Assembly: GCA_040002845.1 (NCBI GenBank)
Contig: JBDUDR010000085.1
Location: forward strand, 1-12,003
DNA length: 12,003 bases
Direction: 5' to 3'
DNA from: JBDUDR01 sp040002845
Lineage (GTDB): Bacteria > Actinomycetota > Actinomycetes > Propionibacteriales > Nocardioidaceae
The notes under the pieces were generated by a model that saw nothing but the letters and a program-made list of their open reading frames with translations, was not told the DNA's origin and did no database searches. The translations under genes and the position numbers were made by a program. Every line of letters starts with the position of its first letter. The stretch's first letter is position 1. This document shows, piece after piece, positions 6,400-12,003 of the stretch.

Positions 6400-7302
6400 T
6401 CAGGGAATCAAGACGAGCTTTCCGCGGACGTGGCCGCCTTGACTGATGCGGTAGGCGTCGGCGGCGCGACGGAACGGAAAAGTCTGCACCTTGATCACCA
6501 GCTTGTTCTGTGCGAGCAGCTCGGCGACCTGCGCCAAGGCCTGCATGGGATGGCTGTCCGCGCCGCCACCGGTCACCCGGGCTCCGGCCTCACCGGCCGC
6601 GAAGTTGGCAATGGTCACCACCTTCGACGGCTGGGGCGCAAGGCTGATCAGGTCCTCGACCGGGGTTTTGCCCGCGACATCAAAGACAGCGTCGACCGGC
6701 CCGCCGGCAGCAGCCCGGACCCGGGCGACCACGCCCTCGCCGTAGAGCACGGGGGTCGCGCCGATCTCCCGCAGGTAGTCATGGTTGGTCTGGCTCGAGG
6801 AGGCGACCACCCTTGCGTCTCGAGCGACCGCCATCTGCACGGCGACCGCTCCCACGCCGCCCGCGCCGCCGTCGATGAAGATCGTGTCGTCGGCCTTGAC
6901 GTCGAGCAGACGAAGACCACGTTCACCCGTCTCACCGGCTACACCCGCAGCAGCCGCCACCGCCCAATCGATGGACGCCGGCTTGGCCGCCCAGGAGTCC
7001 AGCACGGCGTACTCCGCCTGAGTGTTCTGGCCGCGGCCCAGCACGTCATCACCCACAGCTATACCGGTGACCCCCTCGCCGACCTCGTCCACCACGCCCG
7101 CTGCGTCGTATCCGAGATAACCGGTGCCGACCATGGGCTGTCCGCCGGACATGGCCCCGCCGAAGGTCTTCCAGTCGATCGGGTTCACGCTGGCCGCACG
7201 CACAGCGATCCGGATTTGTCCCGCGCCCGCGTGCGGATCAGGAGCATCTCCCCACTCGAGGACCTCGGGACCTCCGTAAGCCTTGAATTGCAGCGCTCGC
7301 AT
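6400..7302 (-). CDS. NADP-dependent oxidoreductase, zinc-less MDR / quinone oxidoreductase-like
   Basis: A 300-residue medium-chain dehydrogenase/reductase of the quinone oxidoreductase type, expected to reduce quinones or alpha,beta-unsaturated carbonyls with NADPH in the cytoplasm. The N-terminal GroES-like domain opens MRALQFKAYGGPEVLEW and has VRAASVNPIDWK (about 34-45), GYDAAGVVDEVGEGV and the proline-poor VGDDVLGR. The Rossmann fold has the nucleotide motif GGAGGVGAVAVQMA (145-158), FDVAGK, and ends HVRGKLVLIP. There is no cysteine in the protein, so neither the catalytic nor the structural zinc site of alcohol dehydrogenases exists. The ATG at 7302 is chosen because AAGGA lies 7 bases upstream and family similarity starts there; the frame itself extends 30 codons further up without similarity. 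Diverges from the DinB-like gene. Substrate unknown. Confidence 0.92.
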   Translation of the reverse strand: MRALQFKAYGGPEVLEWGDAPDPHAGAGQIRIAVRAASVNPIDWKTFGGAMSGGQPMVGTGYLGYDAAGVVDEVGEGVTGIAVGDDVLGRGQNTQAEYAVLDSWAAKPASIDWAVAAAAGVAGETGERGLRLLDVKADDTIFIDGGAGGVGAVAVQMAVARDARVVASSSQTNHDYLREIGATPVLYGEGVVARVRAAAGGPVDAVFDVAGKTPVEDLISLAPQPSKVVTIANFAAGEAGARVTGGGADSHPMQALAQVAELLAQNKLVIKVQTFPFRRAADAYRISQGGHVRGKLVLIP

Positions 7303-7403
7303 GGAACAGTCCTTCCGCATGGGCGGGACAGCCGCCGGTTCCTGCGTCGAGCCGCACAAGCGGCGCGACAGCTTCTCGTCAGGACCAAGCATGGTCCGGA
7401 CGG

Positions 7404-7409
7404 ATTGTA
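7404..7409 (-). promoter_or_regulatory. Candidate -10 element for the oxidoreductase gene
   Basis: On the minus strand TACAAT (5 of 6 to TATAAT) stands about 100 bases before the oxidoreductase start, the most AT-like spot in the divergent region. No good -35 hexamer lies 16-18 bases upstream, so the call rests on the -10 alone. Confidence 0.35.
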
Positions 7410-7439
7410 TTCCCGGTCGGAGCCCCGGGCGAGCCAGCC

Positions 7440-7456
7440 GAGTGCCTCAGGCACTC
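7440..7456. promoter_or_regulatory. 17-bp palindrome in the divergent intergenic region, candidate operator
   Basis: GAGTGCCT-C-AGGCACTC is a perfect inverted repeat with a single central base. It lies between the divergent oxidoreductase and DinB-like genes, about 31 bases upstream of the candidate minus-strand -10 and 35 bases before a TTGACG hexamer (7491-7496) facing the DinB-like gene. The size and symmetry suit a dimeric repressor or activator. No regulator gene for it is adjacent, so the binder is unknown. Confidence 0.45.
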
Positions 7457-7490
7457 ACATGGCCCGATCACGAATGGGCGCGAGCGCCTC

Positions 7491-7516
7491 TTGACGCATA
7501 CGGCGGAGGCTAGAGA
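7491..7516 (+). promoter_or_regulatory. Weak candidate promoter for the DinB-like gene
   Basis: TTGACG (7491-7496) matches the -35 consensus at five of six bases; the only -10-like sequence nearby is TAGAGA (7511-7516) at a short 14-base spacing. About 55 bases separate this from the start codon at 7571. Tentative. Confidence 0.25.
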
Positions 7517-7570
7517 CTGAGCCACAGCGTGTGTGGTTGGTCCACCGACGAAGCAGAAGGGCTGTGGATC

Positions 7571-8104
7571 ATGACAGAGCCGCTTGACAGGCAGGCAGTG
7601 CACGACGAGATGGACCGTGCGCGCGCGACGTTTCACCAGCTCTTGGATGGGGCGTCGAGCTCGAGCCTTCATCGCCGTTCGTCAGGGACGAGATGGACCA
7701 ACGAACAGCTGCTGTTTCACATGCTTTTCGGTTACATGATCGTTCGCGCGCTGCTGGTTCTGGTACGCACCTTTGGTCGGTTTCCTGATGGTGTGAGCCG
7801 AGTGTTTGCCCGGATCCTGAACTCCGCGACAAGGCCGTTCCACGTGGTCAACTATCTGGGATCCTGCGGCGGCCCGTTGGTGTTCCGGGGCCCTCGCATG
7901 GCAGCGAAGTTCGACCGGATCATCGCGTCACTCCACCGGCACCTGGACGCCGAGACGGAGTCGGCACTGCGTCGGGAAATGCACTTCCCTCCGGGTTGGG
8001 ACCCCTTCTTCAAGGACACGATGAGCTTGCTCGAGGTCTACCACTACGCCACCCAGCACTTCGACTTTCACCGAACGCAACTCACGCTCGATCAGCCCGA
8101 TTGA
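7571..8104 (+). CDS. DinB-superfamily protein, putative metal-binding four-helix bundle
   Basis: A 177-residue protein of the DinB/YfiT-like putative metalloenzyme superfamily, whose members include thiol-dependent S-transferases and many proteins of unknown role. Support: an N-terminal amphipathic helix (AVHDEMDRARATFHQLLDG), WTNEQLLFHMLFGY containing the first ligand His (H50), and a late QHFDFHRTQL with H163 and H167 in HxxxH spacing, the usual three-His metal site of the fold. The middle (about 55-105) is hydrophobic and longer than in small DinB proteins, including a SCGGP turn. The ATG at 7571 is preceded by AGAAGGG nine bases away; an in-frame GTG at 7529 has no such site. It ends 52 bases before arsR, with a promoter between, so it is probably not part of the ars operon. 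Substrate is unknown; the thiol may be mycothiol, by family inference only. Confidence 0.75.
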   Translation: MTEPLDRQAVHDEMDRARATFHQLLDGASSSSLHRRSSGTRWTNEQLLFHMLFGYMIVRALLVLVRTFGRFPDGVSRVFARILNSATRPFHVVNYLGSCGGPLVFRGPRMAAKFDRIIASLHRHLDAETESALRREMHFPPGWDPFFKDTMSLLEVYHYATQHFDFHRTQLTLDQPD

Positions 8105-8117
8105 GGGCTGGCCAGCC

Positions 8118-8158
8118 TTGCCAACCAAAGCCTCCATCGAGTATCGTCGATTATCGAT
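8118..8158 (+). promoter_or_regulatory. arsR promoter and overlapping ArsR operator candidate
   Basis: A -35 TTGCCA (8118-8123; five of six) and a -10 TATCGT (8142-8147) are spaced by 18 bases. They would start transcription near 8154-8157, at the arsR ATG itself. Over the -10 and start codon lies an imperfect 23-bp palindrome (8136-8158) centred on 8147: left arms ATCGA and ATCG, right arms CGAT and TCGAT, separated by non-matching GT/TA pairs (18 of 22 positions symmetric). No Shine-Dalgarno precedes the ATG. Together this suggests a leaderless mRNA repressed by ArsR binding at its own start. Function is inferred. Confidence 0.55.
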
Positions 8159-8489
8159 GAACAACACAGTGCAACCGCTGGAACGGGCCGAGGCGGTTGA
8201 GTATGCGAGCTGGTTCAAGGCGCTGGCGGACGCCACGCGCATTCAGATCGTGTCGCTGTTGGCCAGGCGTCGTGTGCCGCTGACGGTCGGAGAGATCGTC
8301 GCTGCTTCCGGAGTGGGCCAGTCGACCGTCTCTCACCACCTGAAGATCCTGGCCGACGTCGGGTTCGTGCTGGTCGAACGCCGGGGCACCGCCAGCTTGT
8401 ACCGGATCAACGACGCATGCGTCAGCTGTTTCCCATCCGCCGCTGACGTCGTTATGGGCCATCCCGTCCCGGTTCCCCCCTGCGAATGA
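8157..8489 (+). CDS. arsR: ArsR/SmtB-family metalloregulator, probable arsenite-responsive repressor
   Basis: A 110-residue winged-helix repressor that would release operator DNA on binding As(III) or a similar thiophilic ion. Visible: helix FKALADATRIQIVSLLA (about 20-36), the recognition region TVGEIVAASGVGQSTVSHHLKIL (43-65) and the beta-wing VGFVLVERRGTASLYRI. Metal-binding candidates are C88 and C91 (CVSC) and C109 near the end; a C-terminal cysteine set differs from the E. coli ELCVCDLC type in the DNA-binding helix and recalls ArsR variants with C-terminal sensor cysteines. Start: ATG 8157 is preferred over an in-frame TTG at 8118, which would add 13 residues outside the family and lies on the -35. 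It overlaps arsM by 4 bases (ATGA), so the two are co-translated. Neighbouring arsM supports arsenic, rather than another metal, as the signal. Confidence 0.92.
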   Translation: MNNTVQPLERAEAVEYASWFKALADATRIQIVSLLARRRVPLTVGEIVAASGVGQSTVSHHLKILADVGFVLVERRGTASLYRINDACVSCFPSAADVVMGHPVPVPPCE

Positions 8490-9286
8490 GGAGTTTCACC
8501 ATCGCCCACAACGAGATAGTCGACCGCTACTCCCGTCTGGCCCGCGCAGCGCTGTCCGGCGAAACCGTCGTCGATTGCGCTCCTGGCGCCTTCGATGAGT
8601 GCTGTTTCGGCGCGGCGGGGTACGACGACCTCACCGGCGTGCCGCAGGCAGCCGTCCGGGCCAGTCTCGGTTGTGGCAATCCGGTTGCTGTCGCCGATCT
8701 GCGGGCCGGCGAAACCGTGCTGGACCTCGGCTCAGGAGGCGGAATCGACGTACTGTTGTCCGCCAAGCGGGTCGGCCCAGACGGCAAGGCGTACGGTCTG
8801 GACGCCAGCAGCGACATGCTTCAACTGGCCCGGCGCAATGCGGAGCTAGCAGAGGCTGCCAATGTGGAGTTCCTGCACGGCACGATCGAGGAGATCCCGC
8901 TCCCCGACCTGTCCGTCGACGTCGTCATCTCCAACTGTGTGATCAACCTTTCCAGCGACAAGCCAACCGTGTTCGGCGAGGTGTTCCGCATCCTGCGCCC
9001 CCATGGGCGGGTCGGCATCAGCGACGTCGTCGCCGAGGACGGAACCACGCCAGAGCAACGTGCCCCCACCGAGCAACGAGTCGGCTGCGTGGCCGGCGCC
9101 CTCACCATCGGCGAATACCGCGGTCTGCTGCTTGCGGCCGGGTTCGTAAGCATCTCGATCACTGCCACCATCGGCCACGGCGACGGCATTCACTCGGCGA
9201 TCATCCAGGCGACCAAGCCCGCGATCACATCCGGACCGGTGACGAACTTCGGGATGCGTGTCCCTCCATTTCGTGAGAAAAGATGA
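8486..9286 (+). CDS. arsM: Arsenite S-adenosylmethionine methyltransferase
   Basis: Cytoplasmic enzyme that methylates As(III) with SAM, giving methylated and partly volatile arsenicals. In 266 residues: SAM-binding motif I VLDLGSGGGIDVLLSA (78-93), the acidic loop GLDASSDML (104-112), VDVVISNCVINL (144-155) and RILRPHGRVGISDVV. The arsenic-binding cysteines of the family are present: the C39-C40 pair in FDECCFG, C63 in SLGCGNP, C151 in SNCVINL and C201 in RVGCVAGAL. These correspond by context to Cys44, Cys72, Cys174 and Cys224 of the Cyanidioschyzon enzyme. The start ATG overlaps the arsR stop (ATGA), so translation is coupled. The tail after about 240 (ATKPAITSG...) is not conserved. No arsenite pump or arsenate reductase gene is adjacent in this window. 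Confidence 0.93.
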   Translation: MRSFTIAHNEIVDRYSRLARAALSGETVVDCAPGAFDECCFGAAGYDDLTGVPQAAVRASLGCGNPVAVADLRAGETVLDLGSGGGIDVLLSAKRVGPDGKAYGLDASSDMLQLARRNAELAEAANVEFLHGTIEEIPLPDLSVDVVISNCVINLSSDKPTVFGEVFRILRPHGRVGISDVVAEDGTTPEQRAPTEQRVGCVAGALTIGEYRGLLLAAGFVSISITATIGHGDGIHSAIIQATKPAITSGPVTNFGMRVPPFREKR

Positions 9287-9335
9287 CCTCACACCCTGGA
9301 AGTCTCATCCACAGAGATGTCCCGGCAAGCGACCG

Positions 9336-9365
9336 TTGACACAGACGACCTAACGGTGGTTACGT
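9336..9365 (+). promoter_or_regulatory. Candidate promoter of the lacI-like / GH39 operon
   Basis: A perfect -35 TTGACA (9336-9341) is followed after 18 bases by TTACGT (9360-9365), a poor -10 that overlaps the first operator-like palindrome. The transcript would start about 30 bases before the GTG start. The stretch 9287-9335 after arsM holds no hairpin I can see. Confidence 0.4.
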
Positions 9366-9394
9366 AAGCGGTTAAGTACGTAAGCGCTTACGTA
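9361..9394. promoter_or_regulatory. Two tandem LacI-type operator palindromes
   Basis: A perfect 18-bp palindrome TACGTAAGCGCTTACGTA (9377-9394), with the central CG typical of LacI-family operators, is preceded by a second imperfect copy (9361-9378) sharing TACGTAAGCG exactly and matching in 7 of 9 half-site positions. The centres are 16 bases apart. The downstream site touches the ribosome-binding AAGGA (9394-9398) of the LacI-family gene, so repression could block both transcription and translation. Autoregulation is inferred from position. Confidence 0.75.
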
Positions 9395-9404
9395 AGGATG
9401 ATCT

Positions 9405-10454
9405 GTGGCGAAAGCCCGATCGACGATCTATGAGGTGGCTCGACGCAGCGGCGTGTCGACTGCCACCGTTTCCCGTGCAGTGCATGGCGAAAACGGGATG
9501 TCGATGACCACCAGGGAGCGGGTGCTCGCGGTGGCCACCGAGCTCGGCTGGGTGCCCGACGGCCGCGCGCGTGGACTCGCCACTCGACGCTCAGGCATCG
9601 TCGGTGTTCTGTTCCACGACCTGGACTCATCCGGTGAGGCCGAGGAGGAGTCGCCGCTCTACGTCGACGAGGTCATCCGCGGAGCCGAGCGCGCGGCGAC
9701 TGCTGTCGGCGATGCGGTGCTCATCGCCGCCACCCGTGGCCGGTCCGGACGCGAGCTCGCGTTCTCCGTCGCAGGGAAGGTGGACGGGCTCGTCGTCCTC
9801 GCGCGAAGCGTCAGCCAGCACGACGTCGAGGCGCTGTCTCGCAGCCTGCCCATCGTGACCGTCGCGACCCGGTCGAGGCGTACCCCCTTCGACGACGTCA
9901 GCGTCGACAACCGCGGGGCCATTCGAGCACTCGTCGACCACCTCGTGGTCGACCACGGGTACGCAGACCTCGCGTTTGTCGGGGGGCCGGCGCGGTCCCC
10001 GGACTCGATGGAGCGGTTCGCCGGCTACCGGGAGGCGCTGCGGAGCCACGGCCTTCCCGTTCCGCGATCTCCGGACGCGGACGGCGGGTTCACCGAGGTC
10101 GGAGGCGGCCGTGCCGTGACTGCCTTGCTCGCCGATCGCGAGCCACCGGAGGCGATTGTCTTTGGTAACGACGAGATGGCGATTGGCGCGCTCGGCGTCC
10201 TTCGAAGCGCAAAGCTGGGTGTCCCCGCAGACGTGGCGGTCACCGGCTTCGACGACATCGCGTCGGCGCGTCACGTCCGCCCGGCCCTGACCACGGTGCA
10301 CCAGCCCATGCGCGACGTCGGCGAGCAGGCCGTCCGGATGCTGCTCGACCGCATCGCTCAGCCAGACGCGAAGCGACGGTCGGTTGTCCTCCCCACCGAG
10401 CCGAGGATCCGGCGCAGCTGCGGATGCGGTCGCCGGGCACGGAGGAGCTCATGA
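9405..10454 (+). CDS. LacI-family transcriptional regulator
   Basis: A 349-residue sugar-responsive repressor. The N-terminal helix-turn-helix is STIYEVARRSGVSTATVSRAVHG (about 6-28), followed by the hinge helix region PDGRARGLATRRSG (51-64) that contacts the operator centre. The periplasmic-binding-protein-like effector domain follows: GVLFHDLDS, VDEVIRGAERAA, KVDGLVVLA, VSVDNRGAIRALVDHLV, LAFVGGP, AIVFGNDEMAIGAL, PADVAVTGFDDIASARHVRPALTTV. The end RIRRSCGCG is the usual actinobacterial LacI tail. Start GTG 9405 has AAGGA 6 bases upstream. Its stop overlaps the ATG of the GH39 gene (ATGA) and two matching operator palindromes lie directly before it, so it probably controls itself and the glycosidase. 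The effector is likely a xylo-oligosaccharide or related sugar; that is inference from the neighbour. Confidence 0.94.
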   Translation: MAKARSTIYEVARRSGVSTATVSRAVHGENGMSMTTRERVLAVATELGWVPDGRARGLATRRSGIVGVLFHDLDSSGEAEEESPLYVDEVIRGAERAATAVGDAVLIAATRGRSGRELAFSVAGKVDGLVVLARSVSQHDVEALSRSLPIVTVATRSRRTPFDDVSVDNRGAIRALVDHLVVDHGYADLAFVGGPARSPDSMERFAGYREALRSHGLPVPRSPDADGGFTEVGGGRAVTALLADREPPEAIVFGNDEMAIGALGVLRSAKLGVPADVAVTGFDDIASARHVRPALTTVHQPMRDVGEQAVRMLLDRIAQPDAKRRSVVLPTEPRIRRSCGCGRRARRSS

Positions 10455-12003
10455 CCGACAAGATCGTGGAGCGGCAGGCTCGCGAAGACTGGGAACGGCG
10501 GATCCACCGTCGACTCACCGACACGAGCGCGGCGTCCGAGGAGTTCGCGCTGCCGGCGCCCGCCGGGGTGACCGGCGAACCGGCGGTCGGGCACGTGCGA
10601 CTGTCGTGGGACCCGGTAGACGGCGCCGCCGGCTACCTCATCGAGCGGACCGGGCCGGACGGCGTGCGTCGGCTCGTCCAGCACGGCGGGAGCGACGTGC
10701 CGGCGGTCCCCGGTACGACATTCGCGGACACCGGACTCGAGGACGGCGCAAGCTACTCCTACCGGGTCGGTGCCGTCGCCGGTGCCGACTACCCGGCCTG
10801 GGAGTGGAGCGCAGAGACATCGGCACACACGCTCACCGGAGAGCCGCAACAGGTCACCGTCGCCGTCGATGCGAGCACGCCGGTCGGACGCCTGGACAGG
10901 GTCTGGCGGATGGTCGGCTCCGAGCGGCTGACCCAACTGCGGTTCGGCGACGACCGACACGGCAACGACATCGGCGCCGAGTTCGCCGAGGCCCTGCAGC
11001 TGGCGCACGACGATCTCGGCGTCACCCACGTCCGCGCGCATGCAATCCTGCACGACGACGACCACGTCGTGACGCGGTCGGACGAGGGCACGCTGTCCTT
11101 CGACTTCACCGGGGTCGACCGCCTCTACGACCAGATTCTCGAGATCGGCATCAAACCGGTCGTCGAGCTGTCGTTCATGCCGGCGGCGATCGCCCGCGAC
11201 CCAGAGGAGACGGTCTTCACCTATCGCGGCATCATCTCGCCGCCTCGAGAGTGGAGCGAGTGGGGCGACCTCGTTGCCGCACTCGCGCGGCACCTCGTCG
11301 ACCGTTACGGCATCGACGAGGTCGCCTCCTGGTCCTTCGAGGTCTGGAACGAGCCGAACCTCGAGGTCTTCTGGAGCGGCACCCAGGACGACTACCTCCG
11401 CCTGTACGACGAGGCGGCCCACGCAGTCAAGGGCGTCGACCCGCGGCTGCTCGTCGGTGGGCCCTCCACCGCCGCCGCCGGGTGGATCGAGGTTCTCGCG
11501 GCACACGCCGAGAAGGAGAGCGTGCCCTTCGACTTCGCCACGTCCCACACCTACGGCAACCTCCCGCTCGACGCGCGCCCCGCCCTCGAGCGCCACGGGT
11601 ACGCCGACATCCCGGTGTGGTGGACGGAGTGGGGTGTCGGCTCGACCCACTTCGGCGGGATCCACGACGGCGTGAGCGGTGCGCCCTTCGTGCTCAGCGG
11701 GTTCGGCGCCGTCCAGGGCCGGATGGACGCCCTGGCCTACTGGGTGATCAGCGACCACTTCGAGGAGCTCGGCCGCCCACCCGCGCTGTTCCACAACGGT
11801 TTCGGGCTGCTGACGGTGGGCAATCTTCGCAAGCCCCGCTATTGGGCGCTCCACCTCGCGGCCCACCAGGGCGACGAGATCCTCAGTTGTACGGTCGACG
11901 GCGACGGGGCCGGCGTACTCGTGGACGCCTGGGCCACCCGTCACGACGACGGCACGGTCGACGTCCTGCTGTGGAACGGAACCGTCAACGCGGAGCTCCT
12001 GCA
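10451..12003 (+). CDS. GH39-family beta-xylosidase-like glycosidase with N-terminal fibronectin III domain (3' truncated)
   Basis: 517 codons are visible, open to the window edge. Glycoside hydrolase family 39 retains beta-xylosidases and alpha-iduronidase-like enzymes, releasing sugars from non-reducing ends. Residues 35-130 look like a fibronectin type III domain (VRLSWDPVDGAAGYLIER ... SYSYRVGAVAG). The catalytic barrel follows: VVELSFMP, then SFEVWNEPNLEVFW with the acid/base E301 (NEP), LLVGGPST, FATSHTYGN and VWWTEWGVGS with the candidate nucleophile E393 (TEWG). The start MTDKIVERQAREDWERR is charged, with no signal peptide, so the enzyme appears cytoplasmic and would act on imported oligosaccharides. 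ATG 10451 overlaps the stop of the LacI-family gene; GGAGGAG (10441-10447) is in the end of that gene. The xylosidase activity is the commonest for this pattern but is not proven here; C-terminal domains are outside the window. Confidence 0.88.
   Translation, partial: MTDKIVERQAREDWERRIHRRLTDTSAASEEFALPAPAGVTGEPAVGHVRLSWDPVDGAAGYLIERTGPDGVRRLVQHGGSDVPAVPGTTFADTGLEDGASYSYRVGAVAGADYPAWEWSAETSAHTLTGEPQQVTVAVDASTPVGRLDRVWRMVGSERLTQLRFGDDRHGNDIGAEFAEALQLAHDDLGVTHVRAHAILHDDDHVVTRSDEGTLSFDFTGVDRLYDQILEIGIKPVVELSFMPAAIARDPEETVFTYRGIISPPREWSEWGDLVAALARHLVDRYGIDEVASWSFEVWNEPNLEVFWSGTQDDYLRLYDEAAHAVKGVDPRLLVGGPSTAAAGWIEVLAAHAEKESVPFDFATSHTYGNLPLDARPALERHGYADIPVWWTEWGVGSTHFGGIHDGVSGAPFVLSGFGAVQGRMDALAYWVISDHFEELGRPPALFHNGFGLLTVGNLRKPRYWALHLAAHQGDEILSCTVDGDGAGVLVDAWATRHDDGTVDVLLWNGTVNAELL

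Noticed and set aside
6376..7494. 372-codon plus-strand frame opposite the oxidoreductase
   Set aside because: Shadow; the minus strand encodes a complete MDR protein with its nucleotide-binding motif.
8106..8117. 12-bp palindrome GGCTGGCCAGCC after the DinB-like gene, considered as a terminator
   Set aside because: No loop in the perfect palindrome and no T-run; too short to call.
10358..11944. Open frame of 528 codons on the minus strand opposite the lacI-like end and GH39 gene
   Set aside because: No recognisable domain; its composition is that of an antisense shadow in GC-rich DNA, and the plus strand has a clear GH39 protein with catalytic motifs.

Overview
The window is GC-rich (GC-biased third codon positions, GTG/TTG alternative starts, almost no TTA codons) and reads as the chromosome of a high-GC actinobacterium. 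A B12-dependent ribonucleotide reductase, a LAL-type LuxR regulator, an arsR-arsM pair and a LacI-regulated glycosidase suit a soil actinomycete such as a Nocardioidaceae-like or Streptomyces-like organism; the exact genus cannot be read from the sequence. I see no transposase, integrase, tRNA, rRNA, CRISPR array or phage gene.

Layout. (1) 1-537 is the 3' end of nrdJ, converging on a minus-strand unit with a perfect 13-bp stem-loop (632-661) in between. (2) The minus-strand unit at 5059-682 holds a 998-aa MalT/LAL-type ATPase-LuxR regulator, possibly coupled to a 7-codon leader ORF, followed by a secreted vanadium-dependent haloperoxidase-family enzyme. All vanadate ligands are present with chloroperoxidase spacing. 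(3) 5112-5342 holds a hairpin and the C-terminal remnant of a cysteine synthase gene, broken off near an 18-bp palindrome. (4) A plus-strand two-domain MOSC protein (5440-6351) converges with a minus-strand zinc-less quinone-oxidoreductase-like enzyme (7302-6400). (5) A divergent DinB-superfamily protein (7571-8104) precedes a compact arsenic operon, arsR-arsM (8157-9286). The two ars genes overlap by ATGA. A -35/-10 pair and an imperfect palindrome sit on the arsR start codon, suggesting an autoregulated leaderless transcript. (6) A LacI-family regulator (9405-10454) has two tandem operator-like palindromes just upstream. It overlaps by ATGA a GH39 beta-xylosidase-like gene with an N-terminal fibronectin III domain, which runs off the window end.

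How the genes work together. The LAL regulator probably controls the haloperoxidase next to it. ArsR probably senses arsenite and derepresses arsM, which methylates it. The LacI protein probably controls its own promoter and the intracellular glycosidase, and perhaps further sugar genes beyond the window. The other genes look like independent single units. No wholly new system is evident. The most unusual items are the MOSC protein whose N-terminal half resembles a papain-like domain that lost its catalytic His/Asp, the sole TTA codon at codon 2 of the haloperoxidase gene, a MalT-box-identical sequence upstream of that gene, the leaderless arsR control region and the cysteine synthase relic.
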